64,000 nt of DNA from Faecalibacterium taiwanense (lineage in GTDB: Bacteria; Bacillota; Clostridia; Oscillospirales; Ruminococcaceae): contig NZ_CP155552.1 of assembly GCF_036632915.2 (NCBI RefSeq), positions 1,736,001 through 1,800,000 on the forward strand. Direction: 5' to 3'. Positions 1 to 8,944 of this stretch are shown one piece after another (position 1 is the first letter of the stretch; every line of letters begins with the position of its first letter). A model generated the notes under the pieces. The model saw nothing but the letters and a program-made list of their open reading frames with translations, searched no databases and was not told the origin of the DNA. The position numbers and the translations under genes were made by a program.

Positions 1-730
1 CGGCCCCGGCTTTGCGGATCCCCTGCGCCAGCGGACTGCCTGCAACATCCTGCCCAATCAGCTCCGGGCGGTTTGCGGCAACGACCTGATTGTTCTGCAC
101 GATGAACAGCGTGCCGCTGGTTTCTGCCGGGTAGCCATCCAGTATGCTCTGGATGGACAGCGCCGTTTCCTCCACAAATTCCGCCGGGGTGTACCGGTAG
201 GCAAGCAGGAGCAGCTCTGTGCTTTCTGCCCGGTGTGCCGCAACATCCACAGCAGAGCCATCTTCCAGCAGGACGCGCTTCACATAGGTCTTTCGCGGGT
301 AAGATAAAACGTCTAGAACAGCGTCATTTTTCAGCTGGTCGCCAAATCGGTCATAGCCGATGCCGTTGGTCGTGGACTCGCACCGGAGCGTGCCATCCGG
401 TCCCAGAACCGAAATGCCGGTGAGCCAGAGCTTTTCTGTCTGCCTGTTCAGGCACTGCGGGTCGGAGAGGTCAAGCGCAGGATTCTCTGCCAGCTGATGG
501 GCTGCGACCGCCGTGCGGCGGAGTGCCTTTGCCGTGATGGTATCGTTGTGCTTTTCAAAGCTGGTGGACTGGGATTTGACAAACTCAAGGGTCTGGCAAA
601 AGCGTTCCTCTGCTGTGCGCATTGCCCGCCAGCTGGAGAAAAAAGCAACACCGGCCATCAAGAGCACGCCGATGATCAGATAGGCTGTCCATATCCTTTT
701 ATCCGGGGTGGTTCTGTTTTTACGCGCCAA
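1..730 (-). CDS. Membrane sensor protein, N-terminal part (runs off window)
   Basis: The gene is cut by the window edge, so only about 243 N-terminal residues are visible. A basic start is followed by one strong membrane helix (about residues 15-33) and then a soluble region with no further helix, which fits an extracytoplasmic sensor domain. The TTG start at 730 is chosen because GGAGG lies 9 bases upstream and no ATG fits. It overlaps the end of the upstream solute-binding gene by 11 bases, so the two are translationally coupled. Its place behind two binding proteins and a hybrid kinase suggests a sensor kinase or cyclase, but the output domain is outside the window. Confidence 0.75.
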   Translation of the reverse strand, partial: MARKNRTTPDKRIWTAYLIIGVLLMAGVAFFSSWRAMRTAEERFCQTLEFVKSQSTSFEKHNDTITAKALRRTAVAAHQLAENPALDLSDPQCLNRQTEKLWLTGISVLGPDGTLRCESTTNGIGYDRFGDQLKNDAVLDVLSYPRKTYVKRVLLEDGSAVDVAAHRAESTELLLLAYRYTPAEFVEETALSIQSILDGYPAETSGTLFIVQNNQVVAANRPELIGQDVAGSPLAQGIRKAGA

Positions 731-1547
731 TTATGTCCACCTCCAGATACTGCGAAGCATTTTCAAGGTATCGGCCAATGATCCGCTCCAGCGTGCCATC
801 CGCGCGCATCTGCGCAAGGGTATCGGTCAGCTGGCTGTCCAGCCCGCGGGTGTCGTTCTTGGCAAAGGCGATGCCCAGCCCGGTGACCAGCAGCGGTTCC
901 TCCAAAATGCGGAAGTCTACGGCATTGTCCTTCATATATTGCAGGATGCCTGTCTCGTGGGCGGCGATGCCGTCCACATAGCCGCAGGCCAGCATTGCGT
1001 ACTGCACACTGCGGTTTTCGATGCTGAGCACCTCCACCGTCTGCGGGATGCGCGGGTCGGAGCCGCTGAGAAAGATCTCTTCCGGCTTGCCGGTGCTCTG
1101 CACGGCGACGGTCTTGCCGGCAAGGTCGCTAAGGGATCGGATGCTGCTGTCGGCATCCACCGCAACCACCTGACGGCTCACCATGTAAGGCCCCGCCCAG
1201 CGGTATACCTCTTCGCGTCCATCCATGGAAAAGCAGCCCCAGATGCAGTCGATGGCGCCGCTTTCCACAAGATTTGTTTTCTGCTCCCAGTTGATCGTTT
1301 CAAACCGGGCAGCATACCCCATGCGGCGGAACGCCTCGGTGGCGATCTCCACATCGATTCCGGTGGGAACACCGTCATTATTCAGATAGATATAAGGTGG
1401 ATAGCTGTCGCTTCCCACAACGATTTGTGCAAGACCGCTGTCTTTCGCTTCCTTTTCTCCGCAGGAAGTCAGACTGCTTACGGCAGCAGCTGCCGCCAGC
1501 AGCGTGCATCCGTTCAGGAATGCACGGCGTGAGATTCTGTGTTTCAT
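720..1547 (-). CDS. Solute-binding lipoprotein, amino-acid ABC type (SBP family 3)
   Basis: The 275-residue protein has a basic N-region with RRAF, a hydrophobic core and a lipobox ending LTSC, so it should be a lipid-anchored extracytoplasmic protein. The mature part has the layout of family-3 periplasmic binding proteins: an early SYPPYIY segment, GIDVEIA at about residue 62, and a hinge segment LAGKTVAVQ near 145. Such proteins bind amino acids or other small polar solutes. No ABC permease or ATPase is adjacent. The gene sits between a hybrid kinase and a membrane sensor, so delivery of a ligand signal to a sensor is as plausible as transport. The specificity cannot be read from sequence. 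Confidence 0.85.
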   Translation of the reverse strand: MKHRISRRAFLNGCTLLAAAAAVSSLTSCGEKEAKDSGLAQIVVGSDSYPPYIYLNNDGVPTGIDVEIATEAFRRMGYAARFETINWEQKTNLVESGAIDCIWGCFSMDGREEVYRWAGPYMVSRQVVAVDADSSIRSLSDLAGKTVAVQSTGKPEEIFLSGSDPRIPQTVEVLSIENRSVQYAMLACGYVDGIAAHETGILQYMKDNAVDFRILEEPLLVTGLGIAFAKNDTRGLDSQLTDTLAQMRADGTLERIIGRYLENASQYLEVDIIGA

Positions 1548-1586
1548 TCGGGCTTTTTATACTCCTGTTTTGATCGCATCCGCAGC

Positions 1587-1734
1587 TCAGTTGTGCTGCT
1601 GTAATTCTTCTTTCAGGGCAGCTTGGATATCCGTCAGGCATTGCGGCAAGAGCGGCTTCCTGTTGATGAAGTTTTTCCAACAGCTGCTGCTCACGCGCTT
1701 TGTAATACTCCTCGATCTCGGAAAGTGTATTCAC
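1587..1734 (-). pseudogene. Small coiled-coil ORF with apparent frameshift
   Basis: A GTG start at 1734 has AGGAGA about 10 bases upstream and begins a charged, helical peptide (SEIEEYYKAREQQLLEKL). The frame then becomes nonsensical near 1632, while the next frame continues as a helical tail ending KEELQQHN and a stop at 1587. Removing one base near 1632 joins the two halves into a 48-residue coiled-coil protein. It lies between the hybrid kinase and the family-3 binding protein in the same operon. Function unknown. It may be real with a sequencing error, or it may be non-coding. Confidence 0.35.
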
Positions 1735-1757
1735 GTTCTAATCTTCTCCTGCATCAT

Positions 1758-4064
1758 TCACATCGTTTGTGTGCTTCCTCTGCGGAAACGCGCTTGTCCG
1801 CTATTTATTTTCGGGGGGATAACACGGAAGCGTTTTACCGTCTGCTCCAGCGCAGCAATATCCACAGGTTTGGACAGGTGCTCGTCCATGCCGGCTTCCC
1901 TGCTCTTCTGCATATCCTCAAGGAAGGCATTGGCGGTCATGGCAAGGATGGGAATGATCCTGCCCAGCGGATTCTCGCCGCTGCGGATGCGGCGGGTGGC
2001 TTCCAAGCCGTCCATCACAGGCATCTGCACATCCATCAGGATCATGTCGTACTCGCCGGGCTTTACGCTGGCAAAGGCATCCACGATTTCCTGACCGTTG
2101 GAGCAGATGGTGCAGCTTGCGCCATTGGCTTCCAGCAGCATTTCCAGAATTTCGGCGTTGATGGCGTTATCCTCGGCGCAGAGGAACTTCATGCCGGACA
2201 GAGGAGAAGTTTCTTTCTCTTCCTCCGGGAGCATCTGTGCCTCTGGCACCGTATCTGCTTCGGCATCAACGGGAAATTCCAGCACCACCTCAAAGCGAGT
2301 GCCCTTGCCGGTGGTACTCTCCACATTGATAGAGCCGCCCATCAGGTCCACAATGTTCTTGGTGATGGCCATACCAAGGCCGGTGCCCTGCACCTTGTTG
2401 GTTCCGGAGCGTTCCTCGCGGGTAAAGGGGTCAAAAAGGGTCTTCTGGTAGGCCTCGCTCATGCCAATGCCGTCATCCTGCACCACAAAGCGGTATCGGG
2501 CGTAGTGCTCGTTTCGGGGCAGCTCGTCCACCTCAAACCGGATATGCCCGCCGGTGGGCGTATACTTGACTGCGTTGGAGAGGATGTTCATCAGCACCCG
2601 ATTCAGACGGTTGGGGTCTGCCAGCACGTTTTCGTGCTGCAGATGGGTGTTTACCGTAAAGGTCTGGCTGCGCTGGCCTGCCTGCTGGCGGATGATGCTG
2701 TCCAGCTGGCTGATCTGCTGGGGCAGATTCATTTTTTCCACATTCAGGGTGGTCTTGCCGCTCTCGATGCGGCTCATGTCCAGAATATCGTTTATGATGC
2801 CCAGCAGCAACTGGCCGGAATTTTCCAGCTTGTCCAGATGTTCGGCCAGCTTTTCCGGCTGGTGCAGCTCGTTTTTCATCAGAGTAGTTATGCCGATGAT
2901 GGCGTTCATGGGGGTGCGGATATCGTGGCTCATGTTGGCAAGGAAGTCCGTCTTAGCCTTGCTGGCGCGCTCGGCGGACTGTAACGCCTCTGCGGCAATG
3001 TCCTGTGCCTGCCGCAGCTCATCGTTTACCTGCGTCAGATGGATGTTGTATTGCTCCAGACGGAGGTTCGCTTCTTTTTCTGCCTGCAGCTCCTGCTGCT
3101 GCTTTTGCCGCAGGAGAAACCAGCCGACGAAAACTGTTATGACCGAGAACACCATTGCAATGACGATGATGATGATCATGACGATGCTGACCAGCTTCTG
3201 CGTATTCACGGCCACATATTTTGCCGGAACAAGGAACGCCAGTGTCCACTGGGCGTTTTCCATCTGCTTCAGGGCGTAGAAATACTCGGTCCCGTCCAGC
3301 ACGGCGTTGGAATAACAGGAGCCTGTGCGGTCAAGCCGCTCCTTTGCCTCCGCAAAGGAAGAACCGTGCAGATAGGACATCCAGGATAGCACGGTGTATA
3401 CATTGTGTCCCTTCAGCAGTTCGGTATCGTTGGCGTTGAACAGCTTGAAACCGTCGTTATCCAGCACATAGACGCTGTTGTTATTTTCGTAGGCATCACA
3501 GCGGAAATAATCGTTCAGTTGGGTCATGCTTTGCGAAATACCAAAGTAGCACAGGGTGATCTCTTTTTCTCCGCTTTGCAGTGTGATGGGGGTGGAGAGC
3601 TTTTCCAGAAACACCATCCGGGAGTCGTCCACGGTCAGCGAGTTAGAAACGTAGCTGACCCGCTGCGGTGCGCTTTCCAAATACTTCATTCCTCGCAGCA
3701 GCCCCATGCGGCCATTCTCAGTATAGTAATGTCCGGCAGAGTCCACGGCAATCAGTTCGATCTGTCTTTCATGGTAATTGGAAAGCTCCGACAGCTTTTT
3801 CAGATAGCGATAGAACTCGGTATCGGTCTTTAGCGGGGTGTAGTACAAATAATTGCATTGTACATTCACCTCGTCCCAGTGAGTGTCGATCACATCCTCC
3901 AGACTGCGGAACATCTGGTGGGTGACCTCTTCCATCTGGTTCAGCCGCTCATGGTAGACAAGGTTCTGGATGTAGGTCTGGCTCATGATAAAAAGGGTCA
4001 GGATGACCGCAACAATGACAAAGCCGGTGCCCCAAAGCAGCTTTTTATATAGTTTGTTGTTCAC
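1758..4064 (-). CDS. Hybrid sensor histidine kinase / response regulator
   Basis: The GTG start at 4064 has AGGAG 9 bases upstream and gives 768 residues; an upstream in-frame ATG would run into the preceding gene. The order is a membrane helix (about 11-29), a long extracytoplasmic sensor region, a second helix (about 292-318), a coiled coil, a HisKA domain with phospho-acceptor His380 in MSHDIRTP, an HATPase domain, and a C-terminal receiver with Asp678 in LMDVQMP. There is no DNA-binding output, so the signal presumably leaves through phosphotransfer. It follows the large binding-protein gene by about 25 bases, which suggests that protein feeds this kinase's sensor domain. Confidence 0.93.
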   Translation of the reverse strand: MNNKLYKKLLWGTGFVIVAVILTLFIMSQTYIQNLVYHERLNQMEEVTHQMFRSLEDVIDTHWDEVNVQCNYLYYTPLKTDTEFYRYLKKLSELSNYHERQIELIAVDSAGHYYTENGRMGLLRGMKYLESAPQRVSYVSNSLTVDDSRMVFLEKLSTPITLQSGEKEITLCYFGISQSMTQLNDYFRCDAYENNNSVYVLDNDGFKLFNANDTELLKGHNVYTVLSWMSYLHGSSFAEAKERLDRTGSCYSNAVLDGTEYFYALKQMENAQWTLAFLVPAKYVAVNTQKLVSIVMIIIIVIAMVFSVITVFVGWFLLRQKQQQELQAEKEANLRLEQYNIHLTQVNDELRQAQDIAAEALQSAERASKAKTDFLANMSHDIRTPMNAIIGITTLMKNELHQPEKLAEHLDKLENSGQLLLGIINDILDMSRIESGKTTLNVEKMNLPQQISQLDSIIRQQAGQRSQTFTVNTHLQHENVLADPNRLNRVLMNILSNAVKYTPTGGHIRFEVDELPRNEHYARYRFVVQDDGIGMSEAYQKTLFDPFTREERSGTNKVQGTGLGMAITKNIVDLMGGSINVESTTGKGTRFEVVLEFPVDAEADTVPEAQMLPEEEKETSPLSGMKFLCAEDNAINAEILEMLLEANGASCTICSNGQEIVDAFASVKPGEYDMILMDVQMPVMDGLEATRRIRSGENPLGRIIPILAMTANAFLEDMQKSREAGMDEHLSKPVDIAALEQTVKRFRVIPPKINSGQARFRRGSTQTM

Positions 4065-4089
4065 ATCCGGTATCTCCTGTCCGTTCTGT

Positions 4090-5877
4090 TCAGCTCCATG
4101 CAGTGTCTGCCCGGCTGATGGTGGTGTATGCACCAAAGAAGGCTTTTGCAGCATCCATGCCCACCACGCCGCTGTCTGTGACCGTGGTCTCCGCAGCCAA
4201 CTGGTCGCTCACACCGCAGATGGCAACCTGATAGGTCTTGCCCGCATCCGGCTGCACCGGGCTTACCAGCACATAGGGGTAGCCCTTGCCGTTGCCGTAG
4301 GCATCGTAGCCCGTGGCCAGCAGGTCGTTGATCTGCTGCCCGGTCAGGGTAACGGTCTGGATGGTGCGGTTCCAGCCGGTGGGCAGGATCACCGAAAGGT
4401 CGTAATCCGTAATGCCCTTGGCGTACAGCTTGGCAGCTACGCCGTGATGGTTCTGATCGGTGGGGTTGCCGGGGATCCATGTGCTCAGCGACACCAGTGC
4501 AAGGTCGCTGCCGGTAGCCTGTGCAAAGCAGCGGCCTACCAGCATGGCGCAGTCCTCCTGCGAAAGCTCCTCCGTAACGGTAGTGATGGTATCCGGGGTG
4601 TTGTTCACCACACTATCCTGATCCTCGTCCAGCTGACGGACCACATCCTCCATGGTGGCATTGCCCTTCATGAAGTCCAGCATTTTAAGGCCAGTGGTCA
4701 CGATGGTGTTTTCCCAGCCGGAATAGATAAAGGGCGCGGTGTTGCCTGCATTCAGGGCATCGGCGATGTCGGCATAGTAGGTGCCGTCCGCTTTTGCGTC
4801 CTTGAAGGGCAGCAGGCTGCTTTTCAGCGCCGTTGCGGGCTGCAGAGCGCTGGTGCCTGCAACGGTGGAAAGCACACGCATCACCTTGAGCGCATCTTCC
4901 AGCTTCTGGGGGTCCTGCTCCAGCTTTTTATTCAGACCGTAGAAGCGGTTCACATTCAGCACAAAAACGTTCTGGGTGCCGTCCTCCGAGAGAAACGGCA
5001 TCAGCCCGTATTTATCGGCGTTGCCGTCTGCCTCCACGATGCCGTTGGTGCCGCCCATCAGAAACAGGGTGTTGCCCTCGGTCATCCTCTGCCGGGTCAC
5101 ATTGTCGTCAAGAGCATCGCCGGTGTCGTTCAGCATCCCGATGTCCTTCCACTTCTGGACATAGGCCATCGCCCGCATCATGCCGGGGGTATTGCTGACA
5201 TTCGCCTTACCGGACAGATAATCCCGCTGCCACAGCCTGCCGTCCAGTGTGCCGAGGAAATCGGCGTCCGCAATGTTGCACAGATACTGGAAACCATAGC
5301 CCGGATACTGGATCTGCGGCAGACAGAGATCGACCTCTGCTTTCTTGGCCTTTGCAGCCAGTTCTTCCAGCTCAGCGAAAGAATTGGGCAGCTCCCAGCC
5401 GTATTTTTTCAGCAGGGTCTTGTTGTAGGTGATGCCGTAGCAGTTGTAGGTCGAGGGCAGCAGGTAGATGGCACCGTTGTCGAACACGTCCTGCAGACGG
5501 GACTCCACATAGTTATCCGTAAAATCGTAGCCGGAAAGGTCCAGCAGTTTGTCGGAGACCAGATCGATCCGGGGGTCGTAGTAGGTCAAGGTGCAGACGT
5601 CCGGCAGGTCGCCCGCCGCAAACATATTCTGCAAACAGGTGGTGGTGTTATCGCCGCTGTAGGGCACGACCTCGATGTTCACTTCCGGGTAAACGCTGTG
5701 TACCTGCTCAATAAAGGCTTCTATCTCCTTATAAGGTGCCATAAAGGTGATGGCTTCGTGCACATCGTCTTTTTTAGCCGTTTCGGTCTTACCGCCGCCG
5801 CAGGCAGTCAACGCCGCCGTGGCTGCCGTAATGCCGCAGACCTGCAAAAAAGAGCGGCGGGAGATCTTTTTCATCAT
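4090..5877 (-). CDS. Extracellular solute-binding lipoprotein fused to a 5'-nucleotidase C-terminal-like domain
   Basis: The 595-residue protein starts with a lipoprotein signal (KKISRRSF, hydrophobic stretch, lipobox ALTAC). About residues 40-430 resemble family-1 carbohydrate-type binding proteins (MFAAGDLPDV, YGITYNK, FLMGGTNG). From about 455 to the end the pattern changes to that of the C-terminal domain of 5'-nucleotidases (DLALVS..., then TVTLTGQQINDLL). The metallophosphatase half is absent, so no hydrolase activity is expected. GGGAGG lies 10 bases before the start. It heads the operon with the hybrid kinase. I infer a ligand-sensing rather than a transport role, because no permease is present. 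Confidence 0.8.
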   Translation of the reverse strand: MMKKISRRSFLQVCGITAATAALTACGGGKTETAKKDDVHEAITFMAPYKEIEAFIEQVHSVYPEVNIEVVPYSGDNTTTCLQNMFAAGDLPDVCTLTYYDPRIDLVSDKLLDLSGYDFTDNYVESRLQDVFDNGAIYLLPSTYNCYGITYNKTLLKKYGWELPNSFAELEELAAKAKKAEVDLCLPQIQYPGYGFQYLCNIADADFLGTLDGRLWQRDYLSGKANVSNTPGMMRAMAYVQKWKDIGMLNDTGDALDDNVTRQRMTEGNTLFLMGGTNGIVEADGNADKYGLMPFLSEDGTQNVFVLNVNRFYGLNKKLEQDPQKLEDALKVMRVLSTVAGTSALQPATALKSSLLPFKDAKADGTYYADIADALNAGNTAPFIYSGWENTIVTTGLKMLDFMKGNATMEDVVRQLDEDQDSVVNNTPDTITTVTEELSQEDCAMLVGRCFAQATGSDLALVSLSTWIPGNPTDQNHHGVAAKLYAKGITDYDLSVILPTGWNRTIQTVTLTGQQINDLLATGYDAYGNGKGYPYVLVSPVQPDAGKTYQVAICGVSDQLAAETTVTDSGVVGMDAAKAFFGAYTTISRADTAWS

Positions 5878-6019
5878 ATAAATTATACCTCCCTCACATT
5901 ATCGGAAAGTGCAGTAGCGCAGTGCTGCCCTAGCTATTCTTACACATCCCATAGGAATCCACACACCCGCAGCCTGTCCGCATGGGCTTTGCGCCGAGCT
6001 TCCATAAAATAACATTATT

Positions 6020-6048
6020 ATTGTACCATTGCAACAAAAGTGTTTCAA
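6020..6048 (-). promoter_or_regulatory. Promoter of the binding-protein/kinase operon
   Basis: Read on the minus strand, TTGAAA and TACAAT are separated by exactly 17 bases, a good sigma-A match. It sits about 145 bases upstream of the 5877 start, which leaves a leader of roughly that length. Confidence 0.6.
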
Positions 6049-6294
6049 GTTGTTTTTGAAGGCTTTTACATACGAAAGAACTTTTTATATCTGATTCTGC
6101 CTTTTGCATGGCATAAAATGCAAAACGACCTATTGAGGAAATAATCGTAGATGGTTAGCATGAATGGAAAAAATGTGCAGGCTCATCATCAACACTAAAC
6201 CACCCAGTGTGAAGAAGAGCTTTTCACATCCGGCGGCTGCGTGGATCAGCTGCTGCCAAAGGCCCTTTTTCTGCATAAACAAGATCCAGCCCAT

Positions 6295-6354
6295 GGAGGC
6301 AATGTAGGCCATGCCGACACCGAGATGACTGAGCATTATCTCCATGTTCTACAA
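6295..6354 (+). pseudogene. Scrap of tyrosine recombinase C-terminus
   Basis: A 20-codon stretch reads GHADTEMTEHYLHV, which matches the conserved C-terminal box of phage-type integrases (GH, then a helix, then the catalytic Tyr in EHYLHV). Nothing upstream in this frame looks like an integrase. The reading then runs out of frame into another ORF fragment. It is best explained as the remnant of an old integrated element. Confidence 0.5.
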
Positions 6355-6514
6355 CACCGGCACCCGGCTGGGGCTTATCCACGAACTGAGGCTGATGCAA
6401 TGCTACCTGATGCCGGACGAAACCGCCCTGCGGGAGCTGTCCGAACAGGTCATCGAAAAACTGAAACTGCTGACCGATGCAGAGTTTGCCGAACTGGAAT
6501 TTCCACTGGACTGA
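6344..6514 (+). pseudogene. Short ORF fragment of unknown origin
   Basis: A 56-residue ORF ends in a helical, acidic tail (ELSEQVIEKLKLL...) and overlaps the integrase scrap in another frame. There is no ribosome-binding site before its first ATG, so it is probably the 3' end of a truncated gene. I do not recognise the family. Confidence 0.3.
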
Positions 6515-6548
6515 TCTTTGCCGCCTGCGGGCGGCGTACATAAAGTAT

Positions 6549-6576
6549 TTTGTTCTTCTAAAAGATATGCTATAAT
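6549..6576 (+). promoter_or_regulatory. Candidate promoter for the 6688-7396 gene pair
   Basis: TTTGTT and a perfect TATAAT are separated by 16 bases, about 110 bases upstream of the first gene. Confidence 0.4.
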
Positions 6577-6687
6577 CAAATTAGACAAAATTCCTCTCTT
6601 CAAGCGATTTCTCCGCAATTTTCCTGTGGCTCTGCTCGTATCAAAAATAAGGGACCGATTTTTAATTGTCAGAACGGAGGAACCATT

Positions 6688-7035
6688 ATGGCAATCTTTG
6701 AAAAGACCATCCGAAACAAGAATTTTGACAAACTGCTTCGGAAGCTGGAACAAGAAATCCCGGACAGCAGTTGGTCGGCAGATTTAGAGGCAGGCAGTGA
6801 TTTCAAAGAGGGCGATGCCCGGTGCAGTGTCCGTGTGTTTGAACGGTACAGCATGATGGGCGGCAACCGCCTGAGTCTGACACTGACCATGTTCCAGAAT
6901 GCGGACAGTCCGATTCGGCTGTCTGCCATCACCGCAGGAGGCAGTCAAGCGGTGTTCTTCAAGGTGAACACCCTTGGAGAAGAATCTTTTCTGGACGATG
7001 TAAAGAACCTGCTGGAAGAAATTTTGGAGGAATAA
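6688..7035 (+). CDS. DUF6054-like small protein
   Basis: The 115-residue protein has no signal or membrane segment. It begins MAIFEKTIRNKNFDKLL and resembles DUF6054 proteins of Firmicutes. A GGAGG sequence precedes the ATG. It ends one base before the next gene and is clearly co-transcribed with it. The function of the family is unknown. The link to DUF6054 is from memory of the pattern and moderately sure. Confidence 0.7.
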   Translation: MAIFEKTIRNKNFDKLLRKLEQEIPDSSWSADLEAGSDFKEGDARCSVRVFERYSMMGGNRLSLTLTMFQNADSPIRLSAITAGGSQAVFFKVNTLGEESFLDDVKNLLEEILEE

Positions 7036-7036
7036 G

Positions 7037-7396
7037 ATGTTTTACGCTGGAATTGATATGCTGTTCAGCATTCTGTTTCCCATCCTGTTCCTTGTGGTTT
7101 TGGGTATGATCCTATACACCATCATCGGAAATATCAGCACATGGAATAAAAACAACCATTCGCCGCGGCTGACTGTTCCGGCAACGGTTGTGGCAAAGCG
7201 CACGGAAGTTTCTCGCCACCATACAGACAATACGATGGCGCATACGTTCACGACCTATTATGTAACCTTTCAGGTAGAGAGCGGCGACCGCATAGAGCTT
7301 ACCGTAAGTGGTTCGGACTACGGAATGCTTGTGGAGGGCGACATTGGAAAGCTGAGTTTTCAGGGCACCCGCTATCTTGGGTTTGAGCGGAACTAA
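7037..7396 (+). CDS. DUF2500-like membrane protein
   Basis: The 119-residue protein has one N-terminal membrane helix (about 10-31) and a soluble beta-rich domain (VPATVVAKR, then YYVTFQVESGDRIELTVSG, then GDIGKLSFQGTRYLGF). That is the layout of DUF2500, a single-pass family of unknown function. It follows the DUF6054-like gene with a one-base gap and shares its GGAGG-type ribosome site. Confidence 0.75.
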   Translation: MFYAGIDMLFSILFPILFLVVLGMILYTIIGNISTWNKNNHSPRLTVPATVVAKRTEVSRHHTDNTMAHTFTTYYVTFQVESGDRIELTVSGSDYGMLVEGDIGKLSFQGTRYLGFERN

Positions 7397-7613
7397 GCGT
7401 TCTCCCACATTATATAGTATCGTATCACATTCACCAATTCTCCTCGGAATGCCTGATGCTGAAATTTTTAGCTTCGACAATGGCACGATTCATCCTTGTC
7501 AGTATGAAGATACGGACAGCTACGTTATCACCAAAACATTTGTAAATAATCGGCAGCATTTTTTGAACTAGCTTCTGAACGAAGAAACGTAATGCCGGGA
7601 AAGGACATTCCAT

Positions 7614-8549
7614 ATGAGTGATTCTACGTTGAAAGAGCTTTGGCAGCAGGTCGCTGAAAAGAAAAGCTGCGAAGCAAAACAGAAAGAACTGACCGCCCAG
7701 AGAGATACGCTTGCTGATTGCCTGAAAAAGCTGGAAAAATCCAAGCTGGCAGAGCAGGCTGATGTGGACCGTCTGGAGGGACACAGCCTTGCCGCATTTT
7801 TCTATCAAGTGATTGGAAAAATGGATGAAAAGCTGGACAAAGAACGGCAGGAAGCCTATGCAGCCCGCGTCAAGTACGATGCGGCTCTCCATGATCTTTC
7901 TTCCGTTGATGCCGACTTGAAGCAGATTCAAAATAGACTGGCACGGCTGTCCGATTGCGAAAGGCAGTATCAAGCTGCTCTTTCCGAAAAAATCAAAAGC
8001 ATCAAAGTCTCTGCCCACCCTGCCGCACAGCAGATTGTGGAAAGCGAAAGCCGCATTGCCGCACTGAAAGTCCAAAAGCGGGAGCTGCTGGAAGCCATCA
8101 ACGCCGGAAAGACCGCCTTGCACACGGTCAATGAAGTTCTGGAAACGCTGGATAATGCCGAGGGCTGGAGTACATGGGACGTAATGGGCGGCGGTTTGAT
8201 GGCTGATCTTGCCAAGTATGAGGAACTGGACAATGCACAGGAGCAGGTGGAACAGCTTCAAGTGGAACTGCGGCGGTTCAAAACTGAGCTTGCCGATGTT
8301 GAGATCACCGCAGACCTTCAGGTTGCGGTAGACAGTTTTTTGAAATTCGCAGATTTCTTCTTTGATGGCCTCTTTGCAGACTGGGCAGTTCTGGATCACA
8401 TCAATCAGGCGCAGAGCAGAGTGGAAAACACCAAGAGCCAAATCAAGCGAGTCCTTGCACTTCTGAAAAAGATGCGCGAAGATGTTGATGTCCAAATCGC
8501 TGATGAAAAAGAGAAGCAGGAGCAGCTTGCGGTGGAAACTGAGCTGTAG
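7614..8549 (+). CDS. Coiled-coil protein of unknown function
   Basis: The 311-residue cytoplasmic protein has long coiled-coil stretches at about 1-150 and 190-300. A central short segment rich in Gly and Trp (about 178-195, GWSTWDVMGGG) resembles the hinge of some membrane-associated coiled-coil proteins. The start at 7614 has AAAGGA 8 bases upstream. It follows the DUF6054/DUF2500 pair on the same strand after about 220 bases. I do not recognise the family. Its stop at 8547-8549 abuts a scrap of relaxase sequence, so the true C-terminus may have been altered. Confidence 0.75.
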   Translation: MSDSTLKELWQQVAEKKSCEAKQKELTAQRDTLADCLKKLEKSKLAEQADVDRLEGHSLAAFFYQVIGKMDEKLDKERQEAYAARVKYDAALHDLSSVDADLKQIQNRLARLSDCERQYQAALSEKIKSIKVSAHPAAQQIVESESRIAALKVQKRELLEAINAGKTALHTVNEVLETLDNAEGWSTWDVMGGGLMADLAKYEELDNAQEQVEQLQVELRRFKTELADVEITADLQVAVDSFLKFADFFFDGLFADWAVLDHINQAQSRVENTKSQIKRVLALLKKMREDVDVQIADEKEKQEQLAVETEL

Positions 8550-8640
8550 GGCGATTCCATCAAGGCGGCGGAAACGAGGTTGGCCGAAATCGCCGTGCCG
8601 CGCTTCGCAAGTTGGTATCCTCCGTCTATCTGGAAAGCGA
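8549..8640 (+). pseudogene. Relaxase gene scrap, followed by about 300 bases without a gene
   Basis: The translation SIKAAETRLAEIAV directly after the coiled-coil gene nearly matches AIKAAEARLTEIAV inside the ICE relaxase (near 62,125-62,170), and the DNA is also closely similar. The similarity ends near 8600. From there to 8944 I see no convincing gene, only a 70-codon open frame (8612-8824) without a ribosome site. Confidence 0.55.
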
Positions 8641-8944
8641 TTTGAACCTTCCATTCAGAAAAAACGGAAAATTCTTATTCCAACTTGGGTATACTCCTGT
8701 TGTGTCCGACATGAAGAAAATCGTTCAGAAAACTGCCGCATTGTCTTTCCCCAAATGGGCGTTAGCCGTATGGGATATGGATACTTCAACATTATATATG
8801 GTCAAATACGACAGAAGTCATTGATTTTCTTTGTTTATCTGTGATACCATTCGTTACGAGACCAACGGCGTTGCTCTCTTCGCCTATGGTTGAGACTCCG
8901 GCACTCAAAGAAATTTTCCGAAAAACACAACGAGGTGACCATTT

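Noticed and set aside
3985..6012. A 675-codon open frame on the plus strand opposite the binding-protein gene
   Set aside because: It lies antisense to a well-supported lipoprotein gene, has low-complexity His/Gly/Val-rich composition and no ribosome site. It is a GC-driven shadow.
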